Of a stretch of 64,000 nucleotides of DNA, positions 47,840 through 59,179 are shown piece by piece. The translations under genes were made by a program, and so were the position numbers. Source of the stretch: Rhizophagus clarus (Eukaryota > Glomeromycota > Glomeromycetes > Glomerales > Glomeraceae); the NCBI GenBank assembly GCA_015698045.1, contig BLAL01000228.1, positions 1-64,000 of the forward strand, written 5' to 3'. The notes beneath the pieces are model-generated. The model did no database searches. It saw nothing but the letters and a program-made list of their open reading frames with translations, and was not told the origin of the DNA. How positions within the stretch are numbered: the first letter of the stretch is position 1; every line of letters starts with the position of its first letter.

Positions 47840-47938
47840 ATGAAGTTTTCATTAAGCTTTACAATCCTTTTGATATTCATCATTTCTGTTGCTCATGCAG
47901 CTCCTCTCCACAAGTGCGATTATATATTGTGCGATTAA
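47840..47938 (+). CDS. Very small secreted peptide (32 aa precursor)
   Basis: The ATG at 47840 opens 32 codons and a TAA. Residues 1-20 form a textbook signal peptide: a Lys after the first Met, a hydrophobic core of Leu/Ile/Phe and an AHA cleavage site before Ala-Pro. The predicted mature product is only 12 residues, APLHKCDYILCD, with two cysteines five positions apart that could form a disulfide loop. A TATA box lies at 47746-47755, and an AATAAA at 48049 could end the transcript. No intron is needed. I do not recognise the peptide. It might be a signalling or effector-type peptide, a pheromone-like product, or the first exon of a longer gene, though the stop is directly in frame. Confidence 0.68.
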   Translation: MKFSLSFTILLIFIISVAHAAPLHKCDYILCD

Positions 47939-48048
47939 AAAAAATATTACTTTACGTATCACGTGAATATGTATCCCTTCATTCCTTACCATCATTTGCG
48001 ATACGTATTTGTTGAAATTCAACTTATATAGTACATGTTTTTTCTAAA

Positions 48049-48054
48049 AATAAA
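48049..48054 (+). terminator. Possible polyadenylation signal of the peptide gene
   Basis: AATAAA about 110 bases after the stop codon, at the start of a long A run. Such motifs are frequent by chance in this DNA. Confidence 0.3.
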
Positions 48055-48479
48055 AAAAAAAGATAATTATCATCAGATAATATAGTTGTTGAGTATGATA
48101 TAACCTCCGATGTTGTATAGTATAGTATGTATGATACTCACTATACTCGGTATAGATAAGGTGGATTATCTGAGATCGATAAATTTTACCGATCATTTTT
48201 TTCTTTTCATTAATCAATTTTTTTATTTTAAATTTTTATTTTAATATTTTTTATCAGTTATTTAGACCGAAAATTTCTTTTAATTATTTTTTTTTGTTTT
48301 GTATTTTTCTCAATGAAAGAAATTTTATTTTTTAAGCAGCTGGAAATTTTTTTATTTTATTTATTTATTTTTTTTTTATACTAAAAAATGGCTTTCTTTT
48401 TTAAAGAAAAGTTTTAATTACTACACGATTAGGTAAGAACACATTATATGAAACCATGCTCTCATTAATAGGTAAAAGT

Positions 48480-48800
48480 TAGCGTGGAGAGCAGGTTTTA
48501 AGGAACGTTAGTGAAATTTTACTAACATTACTTTTGATATCTTGGATATTGGGACTTCAAAACTCAAAATCAATGGAAGATGGGAATTTAGGAGTGGGAT
48601 TTAGGGAATATTAGTAAACTTTATTAGCATTTCATTTATTTATTTTTTATTTGTAAGTACCTATCTGAACGTCTGGACGTAAATTTTGGCCTTAAATTTT
48701 GGAATAGAAAGTAAGTGTTGTGAATTGGGAGTTAGAAACGTTAATAGGACCATTATTGACTTCATTCATTTTTTTAACTGTAGTTACTAGGTACCTCCTA
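48480..48800 (+). repeat. Degenerate ~100-130-bp tandem repeat
   Basis: ggaacgttagtgaaatttta, ggaatattagtaaactttat and gaaacgttaataggaccatt start near 48502, 48605 and 48732, each followed by a T-rich part. Some units also contain gtaagtac/gtaagtgt donor-like sites. It resembles in style the array at 59.2-59.8 kb. Confidence 0.5.
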
Positions 48801-50169
48801 CCTGAAGTCCAAGATCAAGGGTAACATTACTTGGAAAATTTTGCTTTTTAGAGAACATGGACGTGACCAATATGTCGTCCTGAATTATTAGATGGTAAAT
48901 TTATAAAGTTAATCGAAAATTTTTAACTTTAGTGTTTATTTTATAGGTAGTAAAATTACTAAAGCTGAATTTATTATTTTATTATATTGACTATTTTTGA
49001 TATTTTAAATATTGACAATTTATCACTTTTTCTCTAATATTGAATTTTTTTTCTTACTTAAAAATGCATAAATAAATAATAAATGTAGTTAGAATAATTT
49101 TTTTAAAATTTTTTTATTGAACGTGCAAAGTCTATCGAACAATCTAATGGCAACTTCATTGATCATGTATACTAAATTATAAAGTATAACAGTATAGTCA
49201 GTACGATATTAAAATTTCTATATCATACTCAATATCTATTAACCCGTTTAACCGGATTTAGACGTCAATATCACATGATCCAATAAAAATATAAAATTGC
49301 GTTATACAATCCGTCAATTAAAAAAATTTTTTTTTGTTTATTCAGTTTGATAATTGAATTACGTACGCGGTACGCTATAACAAAATAAAAAAAAAAAAAA
49401 AAGAGAAACCCATTAAAAAGGAACTTTATTATAGTTTAAATTTTCTTCCTTCTCTTTTAACAAATGTATTAAAAGGAAAAGAGAATTTGCGTGAAAGTCA
49501 ACTTATCTGTATTTACGAGTCTAAAAACTCATTCTTACATATTGGCATGTAATATAATCATGAAAGCCCGTAAGTAATTAATTTTTGGTTCAGTTATTTT
49601 ATAAATTGAGAATTCTTCAAGCTGATTGATCTTGGTCATTAACCATTTCCAATAGTTTACATAATAGAATTTGAAATTACCATGATAACAAAACATATAG
49701 AGAATTTATCTTGTCCAATATTCATCTGATAATTATGTCCTACTACTATTTAATTAGACGGGAGCATGATGTAACAAATAATGGAGACGTTCAAACAATG
49801 TGTTCCAATTTAGCATGTACAATTGATATTTCAAAGTTACGTAAAAGCTTATCACGACTATGTAATGAAAATTTCTGATTCTTACGCGCTCAGTCAAAAG
49901 TCGTTCCTATTCACTTATTTTACAAATAAGTACGAGGTAAGCATCTCTAATCATTGATATTATTTTACTTCATCATATATGCGATAGTAACTATGAAATT
50001 AATATTCGTATTTAACGTTAAAGTTAGAATGAAATTATTTATCTATCTATTCGTCGAGTCAAAATCTCTCAAAAAAGTTTTTTTCTAAAAAAAAAAATTA
50101 TAACTTCAATTTCTCCACCAACTCGTTCTAAAGAAAATCTTGTACAAATCTACTTCATGATATCCTTCT
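48801..50169. other. Intergenic, no gene supported
   Basis: AT-rich. The phrase gagtatgatata at 48,092 is found inverted near 49,230 (tatatcatactc), which might mark the ends of a diverged ~1.1-kb element; other bases of the two ends match poorly. Confidence 0.4.
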
Positions 50170-51170
50170 ATGGACACAATAAAAGTTGATATTGATGCGA
50201 AATCTGGTAAGATCCCTATATATAATAATGGTAATGGTATAACCGTTGAAATTCACAAAGAAGAAAATGCATCGTACCAGAACTTATATTTGGTCATCTT
50301 TTAACGTCATATGATTATTATGATAATGAAAGAAAGTTACTAGAAGTCGAAACAGTTACGGTGCTAAATCGACGAATATCATTACTGATGTATTTGGGCG
50401 GAACCGATGATTTTGTCGATTTACATTTCAGCAAATTAGTTTCGTCTATAGCTTTAGTAGAGAGGTACTCATGTTAATTACGCCCAGATCAGACTAATAG
50501 AAGCAGTCACGAAAAAGGCCAAGGACTCTTTATTAATTATTTGATCGAAAAGGCAACCTTCGTTTCTTAACAAAAGAGTATTTTAACATTGAAAGCTTCA
50601 TCGTTCAGTTCAAAATGTAATCCAAGCGAAAGTACTATACAGATTACTCAGAGCAACATAATTGAAAGTATATTGAATGGTGTCAAGCATAAACAAAACA
50701 AGGAGCTAAAGAAACCGATGGCAAATAATGCCGGCGGTTAATTCTTACTGAAGGTAGTTCTGCAAAAGCTTTGGCAGTTGATGGTTTTTCTGATTACGAT
50801 CTTCGAGGGAAACTATTAATTGTGAGGGAAGGTGTACAGGATCAGATTAACATATCTCGATTAAACAAGGGAAATATATACTTCAACAAGAAAATTATTT
50901 TTTGGCCATTTTATGAGACTAATCAAGATCTCGATGGCGGCCATACAAAAGGATTAATTATCAATTTCTTAAATTCTTCTTTCCGTCATTGCTTAAAGTT
51001 CCGGGTGGAATTCATAACACATATTGTACAAGAAATTACACTAAGAAGTCGTTTTTACATGCGAGAACCCACAAGTTGGTCTGAAGATAATGATGAAGCT
51101 GGAAAATTAGGCATTACAAAGGTCTTGGTACAAGTACTTCTGAAAAATTAAAGAATACTTTAGAGAGCTA
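50170..51170 (+). pseudogene. DNA topoisomerase II pseudogene
   Basis: DNA topoisomerase II passes one duplex through another using ATP; this copy cannot. Pieces align in the family order but in shifting frames. MDTIKVDIDAKSGKIPIYNN with GNGITVEIHK (50170-50265) is the ATP-binding site; then LIFGHLLTSYDYYDNE; TLKASSFSSKC and NIIESILNGVKHKQNKELKK (about 50,590-50,715); NAGG, then LTEGSSAKALAVDGFSDYDL and RGKLLIVREG (about 50,735-50,835), the TOPRIM domain; NQDLDGGHTKGLIINF (about 50,920-50,975); and KGLGTSTSE (about 51,115). The GGRNGYGAK part of the ATPase domain and the tyrosine domain are missing. LTEGDSAK has become LTEGSSAK, and the first Asp of the metal-binding DxD motif has become Asn. 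Stops and frame changes are numerous. Confidence 0.85.
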
Positions 51171-51189
51171 AAAAATACAAAATCACAAT

Positions 51190-51670
51190 TCAACCTTGGG
51201 ATATTGGAAAATGTACCAACTTTCCAGATACAACTCAAATTCAAAAAGGAGCTCATATTATATTTCTCAATAATACCTTATATGAAAATGGAATTTGCAA
51301 TGGTTCTATTGGTAAGATGAATTGATTTTCCATTATGATACAATCATAATAGGATGGTAATTAATGCACGTTATATCAGCATTACAGTTTCCAGCAGATT
51401 GACTAGAGTAATATTTCGCCCTCAAGACGACGGGTTACTTACCTTTGAACATGTTCAGATAGTTGGATCATTGCAATGGCTCAAAATTTTGTTGATTCAA
51501 ATAATGTCAGCGTTCTGGGTCAATACCTTATATGAAAATAGAAATTGCTATCGTTCAATTGGCATTATCTATAAGATTGATTATGATTTTCCATTATGAA
51601 TATAACCATAATAGGATGATGAAGAAGCAGCGCACGTTACATTAGCACTACAGTTCCTAGATTCAAGATG
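51190..51670 (+). pseudogene. PIF1-like helicase fragments, tandemly duplicated
   Basis: From about 51,190 to 51,322 a frame reads ITIQPWDIGKCTNFPDTTQI then GAHIIFLNNTLYENGICNGS and IG. Runs like VMFLxNxLxxxGICNGTIG are characteristic of the domain 2B side of PIF1-like (Helitron-type) DNA helicases. The stretch from ataccttatatgaaaatgga through the phrase aggatg is repeated about 250 bases later (51,519-51,656), so the fragment itself was duplicated. No Walker motifs are seen. It abuts the topoisomerase relic with no clear junction, and may have arrived with a Helitron-like insertion. Confidence 0.55.
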
Positions 51671-52680
51671 ATGTTTTCTTGTCTACTGGAACCTGAATAA
51701 ATTTATCCATCATACCATGATTCTCGTTAACGGTTCGAAGAGTATTGGAACTGGATATTCTTTTTGGATTCTATGATTACAAACTAGAATATTATTGTAA
51801 AAGAAAAGATCATATGTTGAAGGTATTAGAACTCGAAGTTTAATCAACTAAGGAATCGATTCTTGCATGTACTGTATACCTTGATTTTGTCATCGCTAAT
51901 AAAGAGATGCAATTCCATTATAAAAAAAAAAAGTTGATCAATTATGGTGACGTTGCGCATAAAAAATTAATTTCATCATAAATACTTTATACTATAATAA
52001 AATAATAAATAATATTCATTAACATAATAAAAAAAAGAATTATTTAAACTAAACGAAAATCGTTTGCACGTGATCAATCAATTTTTAATCGATCACACTC
52101 CGAGTCAATTAAACACTCTACAGTAAGTTGTTTTTTTATTCATATGAAGCAGAAAGACGAAGAAAGAAAAGGGACTTATTGTACTTTAAAAAGAAACTCC
52201 ACAAGAATTCTTGGAAAGAAGAACTTAGACGCGTCCTTTTTCTGTCAAAGTTTCTCTTCCTCAGGTCTGTCGTTTTTAACAATAAAGGCCTTGAAGAATA
52301 ATATGAATCTATTGAGGTTTATCAGGTTGGTCATTTATAATAATCTAAGTTTCCAATAATTAATTACCTCTAAGGGTAGTGACATTTATAATGCACTTTT
52401 TTAGGTGGTGAGGTGTTTGGTAACGATATATCTTACATGGTAAGACCTTCAGTTATATTAAACCGGTACTACGTAACAAATTTGCCCTAATTCAATACGA
52501 ATCAAACGAAATTATGAAAAAAAAAAAAAAAAGAACGAATGAAATTGGCAAATTACGAGTAAAATGATGTTATCTTGGGAGAAAGAATCATGCAATACTA
52601 ATAGAATGACAAAGGCAATTTTTACAGTAAGTTTTAATATTATTTGGCGTACGGAAATATAAATAGATATTAATCATTTC
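51671..52680. other. Spacer; one short ATG-started frame of doubtful status
   Basis: AT-rich. A frame from an ATG at 52144 reads about 41 residues rich in Lys, Arg and Ser up to CAGGTCTG near 52,265, which could be a donor site. It might be the first exon of the coiled-coil gene remnant that follows, but nothing proves this. Confidence 0.35.
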
Positions 52681-52692
52681 TTTTTATTATAG

Positions 52693-53290
52693 GGTAGTCA
52701 TCGTCTATCTGAGGCAGAAACTGCGATAAAACTTGATGAGAAGGATTTGATAAACCAAATGGAAGAAATGATGCACTCTAGGAGATCAAGAAGTGGAACC
52801 CGAGAAAGTTTAAAAGGTATGCAGATTGATTAATTATTAACAAATTGAAGAGAAACAGAGAGAACTTTCACATTGATCAGAGAAAATCAACGTAAAGTGA
52901 CCTGCCATTAATATTACTCAATCAGAGTATAATTTTTAAAAGAGAGAATTGACTCGATTAGAAAAGATCTTGAACAAGCAGGAAAAACTATTGTTTTGCT
53001 TCAAGAGACCATCGAACAAAGATATTATCAATATTGATGTACTTTTCCAACACTTTTTGTTATAATTATATATATTTTTTAGGAACAAGAAAACTTATCT
53101 AGCAAAAACAAAACAAGAGATTCTACGAATTGATGCTAACTTAGAGGTTAGAATTAATTAATTATTTATATGTTAATTATTTTCGGCGGCAAGTAATCTC
53201 AAATCTAATCTTGCAGACGCCCGACTAAGAGAGGATGAAGATAAAGAATTTTTTTTGGTCTAGAGATAAGTTCGTGCAACATTCATTATT
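52693..53290 (+). pseudogene. Coiled-coil protein exon remnants
   Basis: An exon-like piece at 52693-52816 is bounded by TTATAG and GTATGC and reads SHRLSEAETAIKLDEKDLIN, then QMEEMMHSRRSRSGTRE. Further pieces read LIRENQRKVT (about 52,870), SIRKDLEQAGKTIVLLQETI (about 52,955-53,020), NKKTYLAKTKQEILRIDANL (53,084-53,144, bounded by TTTTTAG and GTTAGA) and ARLREDEDKEF (about 53,220). The heptad-like spacing of Leu/Ile and the many Glu, Lys and Gln suggest a long coiled coil, as in cytoskeletal or motor proteins. Stops lie between the pieces in places that splicing does not remove, so I judge it decayed. The exact family is not identified. Confidence 0.45.
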
Positions 53291-54091
53291 TGGATAGTAA
53301 GCTAATATGCGACCAATTTTAAATTCATAGATTTTTTAGATTTTTAAAAAATAAATCTTCAAAAACCAAATTTTAAAAAAACACTTGTTCATAAACAATT
53401 TTAAAAATCAATTTTTCCAAAAACAAATTGTAAAACTTTAAATCAAATAACAATTGGATGAAGATGAGGATAATTCTTCATACGAATAATTTAATTCAAT
53501 TATATTATCGTTATACTGATCTCTCCTATTCTTATTGTCTCGTAATTTTTATTCTTATTGTCTCATAATTTTTAGTCGTATTACCTTTCAATATAAACGA
53601 TTCTGATCATAATTTTAATTCTTATCACCGTTATTCACTTTGGTACGTTCACCAATTATAGAATTAGATTTGTGATATATGCATATTTTTCTTTTGTAAG
53701 TTTGGTAATGTTGTATGGTTGGAGGATGTAACTGGTGGAAATATATTCAATATCAATAATAGAGAACTACTTCACGTTCTAAATATTGATGTTGGAGAGA
53801 AATGAACCAAAGAAGAAATATTATTTCGGTAAAATGAGTATCGATTACGAATTTATTTCATGCCCTTGGCGAATTTTATTTCATTCTTATGTCATACTAT
53901 TTTTCTATTTGTAAATAAATTTAAATGTTATTTTGATGTTTTTATTCTGATTAAATTCTATTCTTTAAAATGTGATGAATGCAATGGGATATATTTTTCT
54001 TACCTACTGTGTGGTTATAACATTAAGAAATCACGTAACAACAATATACAGTATAACGTTTATTAATATCACTCCAATTATTGGTAGGTAC
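53291..54091. other. Spacer, nothing supported
   Basis: AT-rich with short repeated phrases (attcttattgtctcrtaattt twice near 53,530-53,570). No gene seen. Confidence 0.45.
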
Positions 54092-54560
54092 AGTCGCGTC
54101 GGAAAGTGTTGCCCGATCATTTACAGATGGAGGTCATAATTATTCAGCCACTAAGATTATCCTAGCATCTATGATCCAAATTTGATGAATAAAGGCTCAT
54201 TTGATTCGTCTCATCAAGATGAGCCAAATATTAGTTGTGTCATCAATAAACACCGAGATATACTTAAAACATTCTTTACTTTAAAATTTTTCAAAACTCT
54301 GAATTTCACAAAATTGGGAATATCTCACTATCCAGTGATCCGATATTGATGTCAAAAGCTCATTAGATTCGTAATGTCCAGATCATTTGTATAACGTCAT
54401 TATGTCACGAGTTTATACCAAAATGCTTTAATGGCACATATTGGCATATACATGTATCGATTCTAGAGTCATGTGTCAAATGAGCCTTTGATCATCAAAT
54501 TCGGATCACTAGACGTCAAGTGGCAAGATAATTATAATCTTCATCTTTAAGCCAAAAATC
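54092..54560. mobile_element. Foldback element, probably Tc1/mariner-derived
   Basis: ccaaatttgatgaataaagg then ctcatttga (54,176-54,204) is inverted at 54,476-54,506 with two or three mismatches; flanking arms (gatggaggtcataattat / ataattataatcttcatc) continue the palindrome. The left end TACAGTCGCGTCGGAAAGTG resembles the terminal repeats of Tc1/mariner elements, but the matching right end is not preserved. Non-coding. Confidence 0.6.
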
Positions 54561-55641
54561 AGCTAAAATTAAATAAAATTGCAAGTACTGATTTACCAAC
54601 AAATTTATTTGATTTAAACTAGTAGAGAACAAACCGATGTATTGTCCGGAAGTGTGACCTCCCTCCTAAAAGCTGTGGGCGAACTTTAAGCTGTATTGAA
54701 AGAATGAAAATTTAAATAGTTCTGTTTTTAAGAAGGCTGCCACCCTGGCATTGTGAAAATTTGATGTAGTATAGGAAGCAAACTAGATATAAATTTTTAC
54801 TAATTCGTGTACTAGTAGAAAAAATACGAATATTTTTGTTTTTGCCTTTATTTTCAAATCGGGCGATAGAAATATTTAACAAATGAATAAAATCATTATT
54901 ATTCGACGCGTGTAAAATAAAATAATCATACCTTATCACAATGTTTATAAATCCCTACTAAACAATCCGCTAATTTCAAGCGTGTCTTCGCGTGAACTAA
55001 TAGTAACAATAAATTGAACGTTCTTCAATGTCGCCTATAACATAAAAAGGTATAGCTATAATGTAGAGCAAATACCAAAGCTGAAGTACTTCAGCTAAAA
55101 ATGCTTGAGGTATACCAAATTTATCCTAACTACATTTTTTTTACCATAAACTCAGCACGTTAGCGGTTAGTCTTTAGCGAACATCTCTGATCTATTTAGG
55201 TTATCAGTTTGGCTTGTCTTTTTTTATCGTGGCTTTAAATTTACCTTTGTATAGATCGCCCTTGTCTACAGCTTATTTTATATTTTAAAGTTCAAGTCAC
55301 ACCATTCAATTGGCAAATAGGTTAAGCTGGTAAAAATAAATTATATATTGACATGCGTAACAAAGACTTTAAATAATAATTTAAGAATTCTCAATCAACT
55401 AGGGAACTTGAATATTATAAATAGTATATCGTTTCTCAAAATCCAAATTAAAAAAGAAATTATTTTGGTAAAAGAACACTAAAAGATACGGAAAGCAAAT
55501 AAATTATCAAAAACTTTGTCAGATTATTTTATTAACAGTATTTATTTTTAACGTGTAACATTCGATTTCGTTACTTTATTATGAAATGTAAACATTGTAT
55601 GTAAACGCCAATTAACTTGGGGGAAGATGTATTTATTCAGA
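54561..55641. other. Intergenic, no gene supported
   Basis: Contains a perfect 18-base palindrome agctgaagtacttcagct near 55,079-55,096 flanked by ggtatagc and ggtatacc, perhaps the core of another small foldback repeat. No gene seen. Confidence 0.45.
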
Positions 55642-55953
55642 TCACCAAATAAGGATTTCCAATTTATTTCTAATAAATTGTTCCAAAACGATTTGATAAT
55701 TTCCTGTTGACTTTGCCAAAATTTCAATTATTTTATTTTTTGTCCAGTCATTCGGGGATATGTAATTGCAAAATCTTTGATGTAATATAGGAAATTTATT
55801 CTCCCAGCTTATTATGAAATTTTTGACAAGCTCAAATTTCATTTGTAGCTTGTTTCGTTGTACGATCTGCATCATTTGTACAGTACAAACTGGATTCAGA
55901 AACAATGAATAAACATATAAAGAAGTTAATTGATGACAAATGATTAGGTGCAT
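55642..55953 (-). CDS. Possible hypothetical protein, 103 aa
   Basis: I do not recognise it. The minus-strand frame starts at an ATG at 55953 and ends at 55642. It has mixed composition, including FELVKNFIISWENKFPILHQ and NDWTKNKIIEILAKSTGNYQ, with several Trp, Cys and Gln, and no signal peptide. At 103 residues it is the longest uninterrupted plus-or-minus frame in the surrounding 5 kb. No TATA box or splice site supports it, so it may be chance or one exon. Confidence 0.33.
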   Translation of the reverse strand: MHLIICHQLTSLYVYSLFLNPVCTVQMMQIVQRNKLQMKFELVKNFIISWENKFPILHQRFCNYISPNDWTKNKIIEILAKSTGNYQIVLEQFIRNKLEILIW

Positions 55954-56868
55954 GATTATTTTTAACTTATTTTATACAACAGGGACTAAATTTATTTGCG
56001 TAAAACCTTTGATACAATTAAGATAGTTGTGACAAGAATTTATCTACTTTAGTAAATATTCGTTGTATATCATCAGTTATCAAAAAGAACCTTCAAAAAA
56101 AGTGTCCATTGTTCCATTTTGGAACACTTCTTTCATTGGTTCATCCTGTTTCTAAAATAGACCGTACAACGTCGCCTAGAATTGTGAGGATTTTCTGTTT
56201 CGGAGTTCCGGTAAAAAAAAAAGCCGCCACAGCAGTACGTGAACAATCGGCTGAAAATTTCTTTGAATTATTCAAAAGAACACATATTTGCTGAAAAAAA
56301 CTTATGGACTCAATTTTTTATCAAATAGAAAATAATTGAAGTCTTTAAAATATTTTCTTACACGGATACGTATTTTCTTTCTTTCCTTTCTTTAATGAAT
56401 GATGAAAATGTAATAATACGAATATAAAAATTTCCATTTCCAAAAGATTATCTGCTGATTCTGCATTTTCTGCTCACAAGATTTTTCTACATTCAAAAGA
56501 GACTAATCTTCCTAAATCTATAAATGTGTTTCCTTTAAATTTTCGTTTTCATTCAATAGTTGTCTTAATATTCTATTTTCTCTCTCTTTTTTTTTTTTTA
56601 TTCAATTAATCGACCATTTTTATTAAATTTTGTATTTTGTATTGCAATTTGCAATGTTGTAACTTTTTGTTAACATTTTTCTTTATTAGACGACTTATTT
56701 GCTTATTACTAAAATTTCAGAATGTAAAGTTTTTGCTGTTTGAAATAATGAAATCGTAATGGTACAAAAAAATTTTTATTTATTTAAATATGTAATTGTA
56801 AATTTCGATATGATTATAATAATAAATAATAAATAATAATAACAGATAAATAATAAAATAAAATAAAA
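55954..56868. other. Intergenic, no gene supported
   Basis: AT-rich. A short stretch of balanced composition at 56,140-56,250 has stops in most frames. Confidence 0.45.
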
Positions 56869-57050
56869 ATTGAAAGTATACAACACCCTTACTATATAAT
56901 CACTATAATTCTAAATTGAAAAGTATTACAACACCCTTACTATATAATCACTATAATTCTAATTCTAAATTGAAAGTATACAACAACTTCACTACAATTC
57001 TAATTGAAAGTATACAACACCCTTACTATATAATCACTATAATTCTAAAT
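56869..57050 (+). repeat. ~58-bp tandem repeat
   Basis: The unit gaaagtatacaacaccctta plus ctatataatcactataattctaaatt is present three times, with one shortened copy (acaacttcactacaattct). It directly precedes the GC-rich hairpin region. Confidence 0.9.
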
Positions 57051-57099
57051 AAAAATCTTCAAATCAGCAGTGCTGATTATTCTTTTCTTTAAAGACAAT

Positions 57100-57300
57100 T
57101 GAAACTTTCGGAATCGTAGGTGATTCATAGTGGAGCAAGAAATACTATGAATCAGATTCCTGCCTTCGGGAGTCGCCGCCATCAGTCCGTTACGTCGAGC
57201 CAGCCAAGCTGAATAACTTCAAGTTGCAACATTTCGCAACCGTTTATCCCTCGCTACAAGCGAGTCATGCTGGACAACTTCAAGCTTGATATCTGCCCCA
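57100..57300. other. GC-rich island with a strong hairpin
   Basis: This ~200-base stretch has much higher GC than its surroundings. ggaatc at 57110 and tgattcatag at 57121 pair with ctatgaatcagattcc at 57145-57160, giving a 16-bp stem with a five-base bulge and a 14-base loop. Farther on, gccaagctgaataacttcaa and gtcatgctggacaacttcaa form a diverged direct repeat about 65 bases apart. No reading frame is convincing. It may be a structured RNA or a fragment of a mobile element. Confidence 0.5.
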
Positions 57301-59160
57301 TAAATATATCTCATATTAGAACGAAAATTTTTATTTAGAATGATAAGATTATATAATGAATATTTTAATTTTAAAATGTGAAGAAAAAACGAAATTTTAA
57401 CAATTTTTTTTTTAGAGAAAATAGAGTTTAACATTTCTTTTTTTTTCTCTTTTCCTTTTTAATTCTTTCATGGGATTTTTACCAGCCATTTTATATTGTA
57501 AGAATTGTAAGGACGTTAATTACCTGTATTCCATATTTAGGAAGGTATTTTATAATTAGTGCGAGGAAATATACAATGTGTAAATTTTAATGTATTATTT
57601 ATTACTCGTATGATAAAGGAGAACTTCATTTGGAAACCTAACTCTATAACAATAAGTATCCAAATTAGTATAAGATTCGCGCGAGATCTTTATTAAAGAT
57701 ACGATTACGATTTGCTGCTTTTTATTATCTGAAACTTATTCATATTCTATATATGTCGAACAAGTAAACATGATAATAATTTAACCGATTATTCGGAATA
57801 ATGAATTTTACGAGTCTTAAACCGAAAAAAAAAGTTTATTGACTTAGAAACAATGGACAGATGCCAGAATGTGCCACACGTGCCGACTGACTAGTCGCGT
57901 GATTATTTCTTAATTGCGTCTTTTCATAGAAATTTGTTTAACATTACTGCAATGCAATATCGTGTTAATAAAAAATCCGGTTTATCGAAATATTTCACGT
58001 GACTACCACAATTTTGTTATATCACATGATTTTTTTTAGTTATAAAGGTTCCTCGAATCTACTTTTTTTTTTAATTTATTCTTAAAGAAAACTTTTGAAG
58101 AATAAAGAAACTTAGAGAACGCAAGAAAAACAAGAAGAACAAACATTTGTTACTCCTTCCTCCTGCTCTTGCGTCCGCGAATGTTAAAACTCGGGCGCAT
58201 GCTCATCAGTATCATATGGGTGTTTATAATATTTAAAACCATTATAATTCTAAGTTCCGTACGTTTCAACCTTTCTGAAAAATTCATAAGTTTCGTTTAA
58301 ATGAATTGAAGTACTCTAATGAATTTACGCTTGTTACGGACGAGACTCAATATCGGGTCAGGTAACAATTTTGACCTGACTCGATTAACTCATTGACCCA
58401 AATTTTCTTATATTTAACAAAAAATGTTCCAGTATTTTTTTTTTTTTTTTTTTTTTTATGATCATAATGATAAACGTTCTGGTCGTATGATTTGCTAATC
58501 TGCTATACCGATCTGATTAGTTGAAAAAAAAATATTTTTTTTTTGTTTTTTTTTTTTTTTTTTTAAATAAATTGCATATTTAATTTTTTTTTTCTAATTT
58601 TGCTTATTTTTATTCTTAGTTTTTTTAAACCAACTAATTTATTTTATTGATATAATAATTGAAATATCGGTAAATACTATTTGTAATAATTTCAATTAAT
58701 TAATTTGAAAGGTCTGTCATGGAAATACAACCTTTTCTGAAAAGAACTTAATTTAGAATGTTTTTTATTATAGAATAACCTCTGGAAACTTTTATTTTTT
58801 TAATGCTAGACGCGTGGTGTAATAGAAATTTTTAAAAATATTTTATGGGGACATGTAGGCGGTGTGCCTATACCAACTTCTTTTTGTAAGTTGCTGCAGC
58901 AGTGCAACATTTTATTAAGTCATATAAAGCTTCAAGCAGGAAGTTCTTTGGAATGGAAATTTGCGAAATCCAAGACAAGAGTAAGGATAAGCCAACGACG
59001 AGATTCAAGCCTATATCAGAGTTTGTCTATGTGAACGAGATTGCGATTTATTGTATATATTATATATTAACTTATCTCGCTCTAAATTAAGGAGTAATAA
59101 TATTATTAAAGGACCATTCGTGAATTTGTTCCTTTAATTAAATTCTGTAATATATCTTTG
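57301..59160. other. Intergenic; one doubtful frame
   Basis: AT-rich with long T runs at 58,430-58,570. A TATA-like gttataaagg follows tcacatga near 58,022-58,048, but no gene follows. A frame at about 58,890-59,090 reads YKASSRKFFGMEICEIQDKS and onward for ~55 residues after a CAG; it could be an exon, but nothing confirms it. Confidence 0.4.
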
Positions 59161-59179
59161 GTCTTTGTTTTCTTTTTTT

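Noticed and set aside
48089-49245. A ~1.1-kb element with gagtatgatata inverted ends
   Set aside because: Only about 13 bases match well; the neighbouring end sequence agrees poorly and no target duplication was found.
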